Assembly (NCBI RefSeq): GCF_000190575.1
Contig: NC_015164.1
Span: 2,868,001 to 2,932,000, forward strand
Length of the DNA stretch: 64,000 bases
Reading direction: 5' to 3'
Origin: Phocaeicola salanitronis DSM 18170
GTDB lineage: Bacteria > Bacteroidota > Bacteroidia > Bacteroidales > Bacteroidaceae
Both the position numbers and the translations under genes were made by a program. Below the pieces are notes generated by a model. It was not told the origin of the DNA. It worked only from the letters and a program-made list of their open reading frames with translations, and ran no database searches. How positions within the stretch are numbered: position 1 is the first letter of the stretch; every line of letters begins with the position of its first letter. Below, one piece after another: positions 32,133-42,527 of the stretch.

Positions 32133-32966
32133 TTATAATAAGTTTGTAATCGTGGAGGCTGGAATATTCAGTTTAGAGAAAGCGAACATTTTCTTGCCTA
32201 AATCTTTTAATGAAGCTCCGATATGGTATACTTTCATACCATCTATAATCAAGAAACGGTCATGGCTTTCTTTATATACATGAATTTGTATAGGTGGATA
32301 TTGATTGTTGTGCTTATCAAGGTCGAGTTGGAGTTGTGCGTTTATTTTTCTTGTATAGATTGTTGCTTTTACTCTTTCATTCCGTTTGCTTAACATTAAC
32401 AATACCGATTTATCCACGTAATTGTCTATTAGTAAAAGCGATTCCTTGGCGGATCGGATTAAATCGGTGGCGAATTTATAAGCATCAAATAATTGTCCGT
32501 TATAGAAGATGCCTTCTACGGGAGGCAGGGAAGTGCGGACAAAGAAGTCAATCTTTTTGGAGTGCTCTGCCACTGTATGTTCTAAATCCAATAATCGCCG
32601 GTTGATGGAATAACCGTTTAGCAGATATTCTTTTAGTACTTTATTCGCCCATTGGCGGAATTGGGTTCCTCGTTTGCTTTTTACTCGATAACCGACTGAG
32701 ATGATGACATCAAGATTGTAGTAATCTATTTGATATACTTTACCGTCAGAAGCAGTATAGGCAAATTTTGCCCAAACTGATTCTTTAATTAATTCTCCTT
32801 CTTTGAAGATATTACGTATATGTTTGCCTATTACACTTATATCACGGTCGAATAGTTGTGACATTTCATTTATTGAAAGCCATACCGTTTCGTCCTCTAA
32901 CCGTACTTCCAACTTGATGGTTTCATCGGGTTGGTATAAGATGATTTCTCCTTGATTCTTATTCAT
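32133..32966 (-). CDS. RhuM-family protein with PLD-like C-terminal region
   Basis: 277 aa from MNKNQGEIIL at 32966. The N-terminal RhuM/KilA-N-like part reads VWLSINEMSQLFDRDISVIG, then VWAKFAYTASDGKVYQIDYY and RGTQFRQWANKVLKEYL, as in bacterial RhuM proteins of mobile or toxin-antitoxin settings. The C-terminal half (about 160-277) ends with SHDRFLIIDGMKVYHIGASL, like the phosphatidyltransferase/PLD HxK half-site but with Asp-Arg in place of the usual spacing. The start overlaps the dusB stop by 8 bp. AT-rich compared with dusB, so likely acquired. Confidence 0.75.
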   Translation of the reverse strand: MNKNQGEIILYQPDETIKLEVRLEDETVWLSINEMSQLFDRDISVIGKHIRNIFKEGELIKESVWAKFAYTASDGKVYQIDYYNLDVIISVGYRVKSKRGTQFRQWANKVLKEYLLNGYSINRRLLDLEHTVAEHSKKIDFFVRTSLPPVEGIFYNGQLFDAYKFATDLIRSAKESLLLIDNYVDKSVLLMLSKRNERVKATIYTRKINAQLQLDLDKHNNQYPPIQIHVYKESHDRFLIIDGMKVYHIGASLKDLGKKMFAFSKLNIPASTITNLL

Positions 32967-33975
32967 GATGATTGAGTGGTTGAAGGTTCGCTTGTTCTTC
33001 CAATATCGTTCCGATGCGGTCCAGTATCGCGTAAAGCTCTTCTTGCGTTTCGGCACGGAGCATGGCGATGCGGGTGTCGCGGAAATTGGGGATGCCTTTG
33101 AATAAAGGAGAAGCCGCTAAGTGGCGCCTCACGTGAAGGATGCCCCGGCGCTCGTTGAGCAAGTTGATGCTGTCCTGTATCTCCCGGCGCAATACGTCCA
33201 GTTTCCACCGGAAAGAGAGGGGAGGAAGCTCTTCGCCCGTTTCCAGGTAATGTTTTACTTCCTTGAATATCCACGGCCGTCCGAAACTGGCGCGGCCTAT
33301 CATGATGGAGTCTACTCCATAGCGGTCGAAACATTCCTTGGCGCGCTGGGGCGTGGTGATGTCTCCGTTTCCGATAATGGGGATGCGCATCCGCGGGTTG
33401 TTTTTCACTTCGCCTATCAAGGTCCAGTCGGCTTCACCGGTGTACATTTGCGAACGGGTGCGCCCGTGGATGGTCAGTGCCTCGATGCCGCAATCCTGCA
33501 ATTGCTCGGCAAGTTCTACGATGACTTTATGGTTCTCGTCCCATCCCAGACGGGTTTTTACCGTGACCGGAATCTGTACCGCATTCACCACGGCACGGGT
33601 GATTTCCAGCATCTTGGGGATATTCTGAAGCATGCCTGCTCCTGCTCCCTTGCCTGCCACCCGCTTTACCGGGCATCCGAAGTTCAGGTCGAGAATGTCG
33701 GGGCGGGCCTGTTCTACGATACGCGCCGCTTCTACCATGGTTTCGGTATCTTTCCCGTAGATTTGGATGGCAACGGGACGTTCGGCGGCACTGATGTTGA
33801 GTTTCATCATCGTCTTGTCTACCGAGCGTATCAGGGCGTCGCTCGATACGAATTCGGTATAGACCATATCGGCTCCGAATTCCTTGCAAAGCAGGCGGAA
33901 CGCAGGGTCGGTCACGTCTTCCATGGGGGCCAGCACCACGGGTCTTTCTCCTAAGTCGATTGTACGTATCTTCAT
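32959..33975 (-). CDS. dusB: tRNA-dihydrouridine synthase
   Basis: 338 aa. Flavin enzyme reducing uridines in the tRNA D-loop. Visible: APMEDVTDPAFR, the catalytic loop ILDLNFGCPVKRVAGKGAGA with the Cys, VKTRLGWD, IHGRTRSQMYTG and IGNGDITTP, followed by the FMN phosphate-binding GRASFGRPW. The DusB subgroup is the closest by length and motifs. A RhuM-like gene is coupled to its end. Confidence 0.94.
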   Translation of the reverse strand: MKIRTIDLGERPVVLAPMEDVTDPAFRLLCKEFGADMVYTEFVSSDALIRSVDKTMMKLNISAAERPVAIQIYGKDTETMVEAARIVEQARPDILDLNFGCPVKRVAGKGAGAGMLQNIPKMLEITRAVVNAVQIPVTVKTRLGWDENHKVIVELAEQLQDCGIEALTIHGRTRSQMYTGEADWTLIGEVKNNPRMRIPIIGNGDITTPQRAKECFDRYGVDSIMIGRASFGRPWIFKEVKHYLETGEELPPLSFRWKLDVLRREIQDSINLLNERRGILHVRRHLAASPLFKGIPNFRDTRIAMLRAETQEELYAILDRIGTILEEQANLQPLNHHE

Positions 33976-34027
33976 GCTGAAATGTGAATGTGTGAATAAT
34001 CAAAATGCAAAATTAGGGAAAATTCAT

Positions 34028-34035
34028 TACCTTTG
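34028..34035 (+). promoter_or_regulatory. Promoter -7 box of the U32 gene
   Basis: TACCTTTG, 20 nt before the ATG at 34056. Confidence 0.55.
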
Positions 34036-34055
34036 CAGCCTAAATCAGCAAAAGA

Positions 34056-35318
34056 ATGGATTATTCGATAAAAGACTTCGAGATTATGGCGCCTGTAGGC
34101 TCGCGCGAGTCGCTGGCTGCCGCCATCCATGCCGGGGCGGACTCTGTCTATTTCGGCATTGAGAGCCTGAACATGCGGGCGCGTTCGGCAAGTACGTTTA
34201 CCATTGATGACTTGCGCGAGATAGCCCGTCTGTGCGACGAGAATGGGGTAAAGAGTTACCTTACGGTGAATACCATCATTTACGATGAGGATTTGGAACT
34301 GATGCGCAAGATTATCGATGCGGCAAAGCAGGCAGGCATCAGTGCGGTGATTGCATGTGATGTGGCGGTGATGGCGTATTGCAATCAAATCGGGCAGGAG
34401 GTGCATCTTTCCACTCAGTTGAACATCAGTAACGTGGAGGCTTTGAAGTTTTACGCCCGTTTTGCCGATGTGGTGGTGTTGGCGCGCGAGCTGAACCTGA
34501 AGCAGGTGCGCAAGATATACGATGCCATCCGCGAAGAACATATCATGGGACCGATGGGGAATCCCGTCCGCATCGAGATGTTCTGCCACGGAGCGTTGTG
34601 CATGGCGGTATCGGGCAAGTGTTACCTTAGCCTGAACGAACTGAACGCTTCTGCCAACCGCGGTGCCTGCATGCAGGTGTGCCGCCGGGCTTATATTGTG
34701 AAAGACAAGGAGAGTGACATCGAGCTGGAAGTGGATAACCAGTACATCATGTCGCCCAAAGACCTGAAGACCATCCGCTTTATGGATGAGATGATAGAGG
34801 CGGGCGTACGGGTGTTCAAGATAGAAGGCCGTGCCCGCGGGGCGGAATATGTGAAGACGGTGGTAGAGTGTTACAAAGAAGCCATCCGCTCGTACCTGGA
34901 CGGCACGTTCACCGAAGAAAAGAAAGACGCGTGGGACGAACGCCTGAAGACGGTGTTCAACCGTGGATTCTGGAACGGGTATTATTTGGGGCAACGCTTG
35001 GGAGAGTGGAGCCGCAACTATGGCTCGGAAGCTACGGAACGCAAAGTCTATGCCGGGCGCGGCATCAAGTATTTCTCGAACATCGGTGTGGCGGAGTTCC
35101 TGATAGAGGCTTCCGAAATCAAGGTAGGCGACAAGCTGCTGATTACCGGACCTACTACGGGGGCAATGTTCGTTACGCTTGAAGAAGCGCGTGTCGACCT
35201 CAAGCCGGTGGACGTAGTGCCCAAGGGCGTACACGTATCCTTTAAGGTGCCCGGACGCATCCGTCCCAGCGACAAGCTCTACCGCATGGTTCCGTCTGAT
35301 GAGTTGAAGAAGAAATAA
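34056..35318 (+). CDS. Peptidase U32-family protein (TrhP/RlhA-type)
   Basis: 420 aa. The U32 signature EMFCHGALCMAVSGKCYLS and the Cys pair in RGACMQVCRR are present; these cysteines bind an Fe-S cluster in the tRNA/rRNA hydroxylation enzymes TrhP and RlhA. The N-terminal TIM-barrel part starts IMAPVGSRESLAAAIHAGAD, and a C-terminal beta domain follows (about 340-420). The most likely role is prephenate-dependent tRNA U34 hydroxylation (TrhP-like). A collagenase role is historic. Confidence 0.85.
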   Translation: MDYSIKDFEIMAPVGSRESLAAAIHAGADSVYFGIESLNMRARSASTFTIDDLREIARLCDENGVKSYLTVNTIIYDEDLELMRKIIDAAKQAGISAVIACDVAVMAYCNQIGQEVHLSTQLNISNVEALKFYARFADVVVLARELNLKQVRKIYDAIREEHIMGPMGNPVRIEMFCHGALCMAVSGKCYLSLNELNASANRGACMQVCRRAYIVKDKESDIELEVDNQYIMSPKDLKTIRFMDEMIEAGVRVFKIEGRARGAEYVKTVVECYKEAIRSYLDGTFTEEKKDAWDERLKTVFNRGFWNGYYLGQRLGEWSRNYGSEATERKVYAGRGIKYFSNIGVAEFLIEASEIKVGDKLLITGPTTGAMFVTLEEARVDLKPVDVVPKGVHVSFKVPGRIRPSDKLYRMVPSDELKKK

Positions 35319-35350
35319 ATGAATATCCGCATTTGTTTGTCGAGTTTGTT

Positions 35351-35432
35351 ACGCCGGATTTGCAATCCGGCGTAATTTTTGGAATCGGATTTGCAATCCG
35401 AAACCGTTGCTGATGCGGATTACAAATCCGGC
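35351..35432. repeat. Three REP-like palindromes with TTNCAA cores
   Basis: Palindromes at 35351-35373 (core TTGCAA), 35385-35401 (core TTGCAA) and 35415-35432 (core TTACAA). The third, with its gtgaca flank, matches the element at 4066-4091. Likely a REP-type extragenic repeat; no associated transposase is in the window. Confidence 0.8.
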
Positions 35433-35490
35433 GTGACAGGCATTTTTTGTATATGTAGGCAAATGTAGAGACGACCCAAAAGAAGTAACC

Positions 35491-35664
35491 ATGGGCAAAA
35501 GTACACATCTTAGTGGACAGCCGCTCTATAGTCGGGTGATAAAATTTCTGTGTAAGGACAGAATCTTTCAATTGAGTCGTGAGCGGTGAACGCTAAGTGA
35601 AACGTTTCGACAGTTGGACACATTTAGCGGTAATGCTTTATGCCGTAATCATGAACAGCATTTA
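35491..35664 (+). pseudogene. IS4-family (DUF4372) transposase N-terminal remnant
   Basis: Translation from 35491 reads MGKSTHLSGQPLYSRVIKF and then CKDRIFQLSRE. After a frameshift near 35585 the sequence continues as GER*VKRFDSWTHLAVMLYA and VIMNS. This is the start of a DUF4372 transposase of IS4-like elements, with one frameshift and one stop, and cut off after about 58 codons. No inverted repeats or target duplication were found. An old deletion remnant. Confidence 0.75.
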
Positions 35665-35688
35665 AACAGACAATAAACTGGCATTAAA

Positions 35689-35719
35689 AAAGCGGTCCTC
35701 TACGAAAGAGGACCGCTTT
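35689..35719 (-). terminator. pckA terminator
   Basis: 12-bp perfect stem (35689-35700 with 35708-35719), 7-nt loop, followed by T run on the minus strand. 23 nt beyond the pckA stop. Confidence 0.9.
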
Positions 35720-35741
35720 GCCATATAGGTTGAGATTGAAA

Positions 35742-37349
<1,608 letters not shown>

Positions 37350-37567
37350 TGTTCCAATGATTTAATTTGGTTGTTATATCAAATGTTTAGTATTTGCTCT
37401 GTTATCCTTCACGGCATAAAAGATGTTCTTTAACATCTATACCTTGTTTTTCGCGATACAAAAATAGTGGTTTCTTTTTAAACTAAAGAAGTAATTAGCG
37501 AAAAAAATCCGTAATTGATGAAGATTTATACTTGTGTAACAAATATGCCATTTCGAGTTTGCAATTC

Positions 37568-37603
37568 ACGCGGGCGGTCGTGATGTCCGACACGGGCAGC
37601 CGT
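37568..37603 (+). repeat. GC-rich 36-nt intergenic repeat, copy 2
   Basis: 27 of 36 positions agree with 22837-22872. Followed by more GC-rich sequence with ggc/gcc inversions. Lies upstream of the upp promoter. Confidence 0.45.
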
Positions 37604-37681
37604 AATGGCTGGCACAGGCGTTCATGCCGGGCGATGCGGGCGTTCACGTTTCGTTCCTTCGGAATTTATCTTTTTTCTTCT

Positions 37682-37689
37682 TATCTTTG
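37682..37689 (+). promoter_or_regulatory. upp promoter -7 box
   Basis: TATCTTTG, 26 nt before the ATG at 37716. Confidence 0.6.
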
Positions 37690-37715
37690 TCAGAAATTAT
37701 CAAACGAATCCATAT

Positions 37716-38369
37716 ATGAAAATAACAGACTTTAGCACCCAACACACCATCTTGAACCAGTTCCTTTCTGAACTGCGCGATGTAACCATACAGCAAGACA
37801 GCTTGCGATTCCGGCGGAACATCGAACGCATCGGGGAAATCATGGCATACGAAATCAGCCGCGACCTGCCTTATGTAGAGAAAGCAATCCGCACGCCGCT
37901 TGCCGAAGCCACGGAAAATGTACCTGCCGTGCGTCCGGTGATAGCTACTATCCTGCGTGCGGGCTTGCCGCTCCACAGGGGCTTCATCAACTATTTCGAC
38001 CATGCCGAAAACGCTTTCGTATCGGCTTACCGGAAGTATTTCGATGAAGACCATTTTGATATCCATATCGAATACATCGCCTCGCCCAAGCTGGACGGGA
38101 AAACGCTGATTCTTACCGACACGATGCTCGCTACGGGCGCCTCGATGGAATATGCTTACGAAGCGCTGCTGACGAAAGGCACGCCTGCCCATATCCACAT
38201 CGCTTCGGTCATAGCCAGCCGCCAGGCTGTAGAGCATATCCGGCAAGTATTCCCGCAAGAAAAAACCAGCCTATGGTGCGGGACGATTGACCCCGAACTG
38301 AATGCGCATTCGTATATCGTGCCCGGGCTGGGTGATGCCGGAGACTTGTGTTACGGAGAGAAAGAATGA
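37716..38369 (+). CDS. upp: Uracil phosphoribosyltransferase
   Basis: 217 aa from MKITDFSTQH at 37716 (an upstream in-frame extension covers the promoter and is rejected). Uracil salvage: uracil + PRPP to UMP. Visible: RPVIATILRAGLPLHRGF, the PRPP loop LTDTMLATGAS, and the uracil-binding tail VPGLGDAGDLCYG. Ends close to a paired CACAGAG repeat shared with the convergent korB gene. Confidence 0.95.
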   Translation: MKITDFSTQHTILNQFLSELRDVTIQQDSLRFRRNIERIGEIMAYEISRDLPYVEKAIRTPLAEATENVPAVRPVIATILRAGLPLHRGFINYFDHAENAFVSAYRKYFDEDHFDIHIEYIASPKLDGKTLILTDTMLATGASMEYAYEALLTKGTPAHIHIASVIASRQAVEHIRQVFPQEKTSLWCGTIDPELNAHSYIVPGLGDAGDLCYGEKE

Positions 38370-38378
38370 TTCATTTAT

Positions 38379-38446
38379 AAACACAGAGGCACAAAGACAC
38401 AGAGATTTTTTTATATATGTCTCTGTGCCTTTGTGCCTCTGTGTTC
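38379..38446. repeat. Paired CACAGAG-word inverted repeat, copy 3
   Basis: The arms 38379-38405 and 38420-38446 are near-perfect reverse complements, with only a 14-nt AT-rich centre, so a long hairpin can form on either strand. It sits between the convergent upp and korB genes and may end both transcripts. Confidence 0.85.
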
Positions 38447-38463
38447 AAAAAAAGAGAACTGTA

Positions 38464-39474
38464 TTACTTAATTTCCCACGTATCGTTGGTGTCAAGCAAT
38501 TCGGCAAAGTTATGGTAACGTTTTTTGGCAGACACTTCTTCTATCTGCTCTGCTACCGCCTCGTCATACGTAGGAGCCTTTACATCACGGATTACGCCCA
38601 AGGCAATCGGGAAATCAGGGCCTTCCATCAAGGCTAACTTCAATTGCAAGGTATTGTCTTCGCAATGGGCATCGTGTACCAGAATATCTTTTTCGCTGAT
38701 GCCATTCTCGCCCAGTTTCACTACTTTCAGCCCGAAACCTTCCTGCATCAGGCCAAATTCATGATTCGGTCCGAACAGCATCGGTTTTCCGTGTTCCAAG
38801 TAAATGGCATTCCGTTCGCGGTCTTCTTTCTTGGCTACGGAGTTGTGCGTGCCGTCGTTGAAAATGACGCAGTTCTGCAACACTTCGATTACGGAAGTGC
38901 CTTTATGGTGCGCCGCCGCTTTAAGCACTTCTACAGTCGGACCTCCATCTACCGCAACGCAGCGGGCAAAGAAACGTCCGCGCGCTCCGAAGCAGAGCTC
39001 TGCCGGGCGGAACGGGTCTTCCACTGTTCCGTAAGGCGATGATTTGCTGACAAATCCGCGTGCCGACGTGGGCGAATATTGCCCTTTGGTCAGACCGTAA
39101 ATGCGGTTATTCAGCAAGATAATATTAATGTCTATGTTCCGCCGGATGGCATGGATGAAATGATTGCCGCCAATGGCAAGCCCGTCACCGTCACCCGAAA
39201 CTTGCCAGATGGTGAGATTCGGGTTGGCTACCTTTGCACCTGTCGCGATAGCCGCTGCACGCCCGTGAATGGTATGCATGCCATACGTATTCATATAATA
39301 AGGCAAGCGCGATGAACATCCGATGCCGGAAATAACGGCTATTTCGTGAGGCGGAACGCCCAATTCGGCAAGCGCTTTGTGGAATGAACTCAAGAAAGCA
39401 TGGTCGCCACATCCGGGGCACCAGCGCGGCTGTCCTGCTTTATAATCGGCTGCTGTATATTTTGTTTCGCTCAT
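38464..39474 (-). CDS. korB: 2-oxoacid:ferredoxin oxidoreductase, beta subunit
   Basis: 336 aa. The thiamine-pyrophosphate-binding subunit of a 2-oxoglutarate-type ferredoxin oxidoreductase. Motifs: RWCPGCGDHAFLSS, the TPP motif GDGDGLAIGGNHFIH with NNRIYGLTKGQ, and SPYGTVEDP. Together with KorA it links 2-oxoglutarate and succinyl-CoA with reduced ferredoxin. 18 bp downstream of korA. The 4Fe-4S ferredoxin subunit is not in the cluster. Confidence 0.93.
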   Translation of the reverse strand: MSETKYTAADYKAGQPRWCPGCGDHAFLSSFHKALAELGVPPHEIAVISGIGCSSRLPYYMNTYGMHTIHGRAAAIATGAKVANPNLTIWQVSGDGDGLAIGGNHFIHAIRRNIDINIILLNNRIYGLTKGQYSPTSARGFVSKSSPYGTVEDPFRPAELCFGARGRFFARCVAVDGGPTVEVLKAAAHHKGTSVIEVLQNCVIFNDGTHNSVAKKEDRERNAIYLEHGKPMLFGPNHEFGLMQEGFGLKVVKLGENGISEKDILVHDAHCEDNTLQLKLALMEGPDFPIALGVIRDVKAPTYDEAVAEQIEEVSAKKRYHNFAELLDTNDTWEIK

Positions 39475-39492
39475 GATTATTCCTCCTATATA

Positions 39493-41346
39493 TTATGCAT
39501 TTAAAATGCGGTTAAAAGCTTCTGTCAGTTCTTTTACGACAAAAGGCTGGCCCTTTACCTGATTGAACTGGTAAAAGTGAACGCCTTCTACCTTCATGCG
39601 CAAATAGCCTGCAAGCTGTCCCATGTTTTGCTCGGCTACAACGACTTTCTTGTACCGGCGAAGCACTTCGGCTGTATTCTTGGGCAATGGATTCAAGTAT
39701 TTGAGATGAGCCAATGCCACTTTCTTGCCTTGCCCGTTCAAAACGTCCATTGCAGAATGCAAATGGCCGTATGTACCGCCGAAACCGACAATCAACAAAT
39801 CAGCGTCCTCACATCCTTCTACTTCCAAATCTGGAATGCATGAAGCGATACGCGCTACCTTTTCGGCACGTAAGGTTGTCATCAGATGATGGTTTTCAGG
39901 GTCTGTAGAAATCGCACCGCTCTCACTGCTCTTTTCCAGACCGCCGATACGGTGCATGAATCCTTTTGTTCCCGGTATTGCCCAATAACGCACCAAGGTA
40001 TTCGGGTCGCGTTGGAAAGGAGTCCATGTGCCTGCCATCTCCGGTTTCACGTAGGGCGGACGGATTTCCGGATACTTGCTCAAGTCGGGCAAATGCCAAG
40101 CGGCAGATCCATTGGCAATGTAGGCATCGGTAAGCAAAACAACGGGTGTCATGTGCTCCAGCGCAATCTTACAAGCCATGTAAGCCGCATCAAAACAATC
40201 AGTAGGCGAGTTGGCGGCAATAACCGGCATCGGGCTTTCGCCATTCCTTCCGAACAAGACTTGAAGCAAGTCTGTCTGTTCGGATTTCGTAGGCAAACCG
40301 GTAGACGGGCCTCCACGTTGCACATCCACAATGACTAACGGAAGTTCGGTGATTACAGCCAGGTTCATCGCCTCACTCTTCAGACAGATGCCCGGTCCGG
40401 AGGTTGTAGTAACCGCCAGTGCACCTGCAAAAGCCGCTCCTACTGCCGAAGCACATCCGGCAATCTCGTCTTCGCATTGCACGGTTTTCACACCCAGTGA
40501 CTTATGTTTTGCCAATTCATGCAAAATGTCTGTGGCGGGAGTAATCGGATACGAACCTAAATAAAGTTGCAGCCCTGCTTTTTCGGCAGCGGCAATCAAT
40601 CCGTATGACGTAGCCTTATTTCCGTTAATATCCATATAACGGCCTTTTTCCTTTACCTGCTTGCTTGGCACCATATAGCTTGCTGAAACCGAAGCATGCG
40701 TGTTCTCGCCAAAATGGAAACCGTCATACAATACTTTCACGTTGGCTTCTGCTATTTCGGGCTTCTTGGCAAATTTCTCACGAAGCAGTTTTTCGCCTAC
40801 GCTGATGTCGCGATGGAACAGCCAGCAAACCAATCCTAACGCGAACATATTCTTGGTACGCATGATGGATTTGTTGTCCAGCCCGCTATCTTTCAGGCTT
40901 TCTTTACACATGGTGGTAATAGCGGCTTCCACTACTTCATTCTTAATGCCTAATTCCGAAAACGGATTCTCCAATTGGAATTGCGCCTTTTCCAAATCCC
41001 GCTTGGTGAACGAGTCTGTATCAATGATAATTACCGATTGAGGCTTACAAAACTTATATTGTGTCTTCAATGCTGCCGGATTCATCGCAACCAACACATC
41101 GCATTTATCACCCGGTGTATAGACTTTGCCCGAACCAATGTGCACCTGAAAACCTGACACGCCGGTCAACGTACCTTGCGGAGCACGGATGTCAGCCGGA
41201 TAATCCGGGAATGTACTGATATCATTTCCTTCTGTTGCCGAAATATTGGAAAACATATTTCCGGCAAGCTGCATGCCGTCGCCCGAATCTCCAGAGAAAC
41301 GGACAACCACATCATTTAGTTCCTTGACTACCATTTCTTTTGCCAT
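39493..41346 (-). CDS. korA: 2-oxoacid:ferredoxin oxidoreductase, gamma-alpha fusion subunit
   Basis: 617 aa. Residues about 10-185 are the gamma domain (VVRFSGDSGDGMQLAGNMF), and about 210-610 the alpha (pyrimidine-binding) domains (YPITPATDILHELAKHKSLG, EDEIAGCASAVGAAFAGA, TTSGPGICLKSEA). Partner of KorB. The fused order is normal for Bacteroidales. Confidence 0.93.
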   Translation of the reverse strand: MAKEMVVKELNDVVVRFSGDSGDGMQLAGNMFSNISATEGNDISTFPDYPADIRAPQGTLTGVSGFQVHIGSGKVYTPGDKCDVLVAMNPAALKTQYKFCKPQSVIIIDTDSFTKRDLEKAQFQLENPFSELGIKNEVVEAAITTMCKESLKDSGLDNKSIMRTKNMFALGLVCWLFHRDISVGEKLLREKFAKKPEIAEANVKVLYDGFHFGENTHASVSASYMVPSKQVKEKGRYMDINGNKATSYGLIAAAEKAGLQLYLGSYPITPATDILHELAKHKSLGVKTVQCEDEIAGCASAVGAAFAGALAVTTTSGPGICLKSEAMNLAVITELPLVIVDVQRGGPSTGLPTKSEQTDLLQVLFGRNGESPMPVIAANSPTDCFDAAYMACKIALEHMTPVVLLTDAYIANGSAAWHLPDLSKYPEIRPPYVKPEMAGTWTPFQRDPNTLVRYWAIPGTKGFMHRIGGLEKSSESGAISTDPENHHLMTTLRAEKVARIASCIPDLEVEGCEDADLLIVGFGGTYGHLHSAMDVLNGQGKKVALAHLKYLNPLPKNTAEVLRRYKKVVVAEQNMGQLAGYLRMKVEGVHFYQFNQVKGQPFVVKELTEAFNRILNA

Positions 41347-41495
41347 ATTCTTTTTTTTAAGAGTTCACACATTTCAACCTCGCAAAATTGGTGAACTTCC
41401 TTTAAAATTCAAAATAAAAAGGCAATTTTATTGCTGGGAGTCAAGTTATTTACTATTTTTCTAAACAAAAATATGGAAATTAGCAAAGAAAGCAG

Positions 41496-41503
41496 TACAT
41501 TTG
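41496..41503 (+). promoter_or_regulatory. tRNA-Arg promoter -7 box
   Basis: TACATTTG, 7 nt before the tRNA 5' end. Confidence 0.5.
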
Positions 41504-41510
41504 CACACCC

Positions 41511-41582
41511 GCCTTGGTAGTTCAACGGATAGAACAAGCGTTTCCTAAACGTTAAATAGGGGTTCGATTCCCCTCCGAGGTA
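41511..41582 (+). tRNA. tRNA-Arg(CCU)
   Basis: 72 nt. Acceptor GCCTTGG/CCGAGGT, anticodon loop TTCCTAA (CCT), T-loop GGTTCGATTCC. A stand-alone gene. Confidence 0.93.
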
Positions 41583-41658
41583 CTTTTATTTACTATTTTG
41601 CTATTTACGGTTTACTATTTTAAGCAAATGACAAAATAGTAAATTGTAAAGCCGCAAA

Positions 41659-42204
41659 TCAAGGGATGTTTATCAATTTATGCGTCTGAAGGCTTAACCG
41701 CCACTGCGGATGCTTCTTTATATACTCAATCACTTCTTCGGTATTTTGACACGAACACGGCTGGAGGAAATGCTCTTTTGCTTCTATTAATAAATAAGGA
41801 GAGACATCTTGCCCGATATAAACCACTTTCACCTCATCAATATGTCTGACGCGGAGCACTGTTCCTTCTTTGGGGGAACAAGTCACCCAATCCACCGCTT
41901 CGGGCAGAACTTGTGTTCCATTGGTTTCGACGGCAACATATTTGCCGGCTTTGTGCAGCAAATCGACCAATGCGTCGTCTATCCACAATCCCGGCTCTCC
42001 GCCTGTCATGATAACCATCCGGCAGGGATATTTGCATACTTCTTCTATAATTTCCTCATCGCCCATTTCGGTTCCAGACTCATGCGATGTATCACAAAAA
42101 ATGCACTTCAGATTGCATCCCGAAAAGCGTACAAATACAGCAGGGGTTCCTGCATGTGCCCCTTCTCCCTGCAGGCTATAGAATATTTCGTTAATCTTTC
42201 TCAT
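41659..42204 (-). CDS. queE: 7-carboxy-7-deazaguanine synthase
   Basis: 181 aa. Radical SAM enzyme of the queuosine pathway, making 7-carboxy-7-deazaguanine from 6-carboxytetrahydropterin. The SAM cluster C30-NLK-C34-IF-C37 is seen, then MTGGEPGLW. Shorter than E. coli QueE but normal for Bacteroidetes. Overlaps queD by 14 bp, so the two steps are coupled. Confidence 0.94.
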   Translation of the reverse strand: MRKINEIFYSLQGEGAHAGTPAVFVRFSGCNLKCIFCDTSHESGTEMGDEEIIEEVCKYPCRMVIMTGGEPGLWIDDALVDLLHKAGKYVAVETNGTQVLPEAVDWVTCSPKEGTVLRVRHIDEVKVVYIGQDVSPYLLIEAKEHFLQPCSCQNTEEVIEYIKKHPQWRLSLQTHKLINIP

Positions 42205-42523
42205 AAATTACCGTATTCCCTTCCGATTCCCTTACCTCTACCTTAAAACAATACGGCACTTGTTCACATACCCAACGGGCAATATTCTCGGCTGTCGGGT
42301 TGAATGGCAACACATCGTTCAGGTGGCGATGGTCTAACGCACCTTGTACCACTTCTTTAATCTGAGAAAAATCAACAACCATGCCATATTCATTCAGTTC
42401 CTTGCTACGGCAATATACGGTAATAATCCAATTGTGACCATGCAGATTTTCACACTTGCTGGGATAGGGAAGTGTCAGGCTGTGCGAAGCCGATATTTCC
42501 ATGCGCTTTATAACTGTGTACAT
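42191..42523 (-). CDS. queD: 6-carboxytetrahydropterin synthase
   Basis: 110 aa. Second step of queuosine synthesis. Zinc ligands H14, H28 and H30, catalytic C24 in PSKCENLHGH, then GMVVDFSQIK, LDHRHLND and the Glu in RESEGN. First gene of the queD-queE pair. Confidence 0.94.
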   Translation of the reverse strand: MYTVIKRMEISASHSLTLPYPSKCENLHGHNWIITVYCRSKELNEYGMVVDFSQIKEVVQGALDHRHLNDVLPFNPTAENIARWVCEQVPYCFKVEVRESEGNTVIYEKD

Positions 42524-42527
42524 ATCT

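Larger units (their letters stand above)
35319..35741. other. Intergenic region with palindromes and a transposase remnant
   Basis: Between U32 and pckA: three REP-like palindromes (35351-35432), an IS4/DUF4372 transposase fragment (35491-35664) and the pckA terminator (35689-35719). No intact gene. Confidence 0.75.
37350..37715. other. Divergent promoter region of pckA and upp
   Basis: Holds the minus-strand -7 box for pckA (37459-37466), the second copy of a GC-rich 36-nt repeat (37568-37603), and the plus-strand -7 box TATCTTTG for upp (37682-37689). No gene seen; short frames here are part of the repeat. Confidence 0.6.

Noticed and set aside
33121..33954. 277-aa plus-strand frame opposite dusB
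   Set aside because: The DusB motifs on the minus strand explain the open frame.
33972..35234. 420-aa minus-strand frame opposite the U32 gene
   Set aside because: The U32 signature lies on the plus strand; the antisense product has typical shadow composition.
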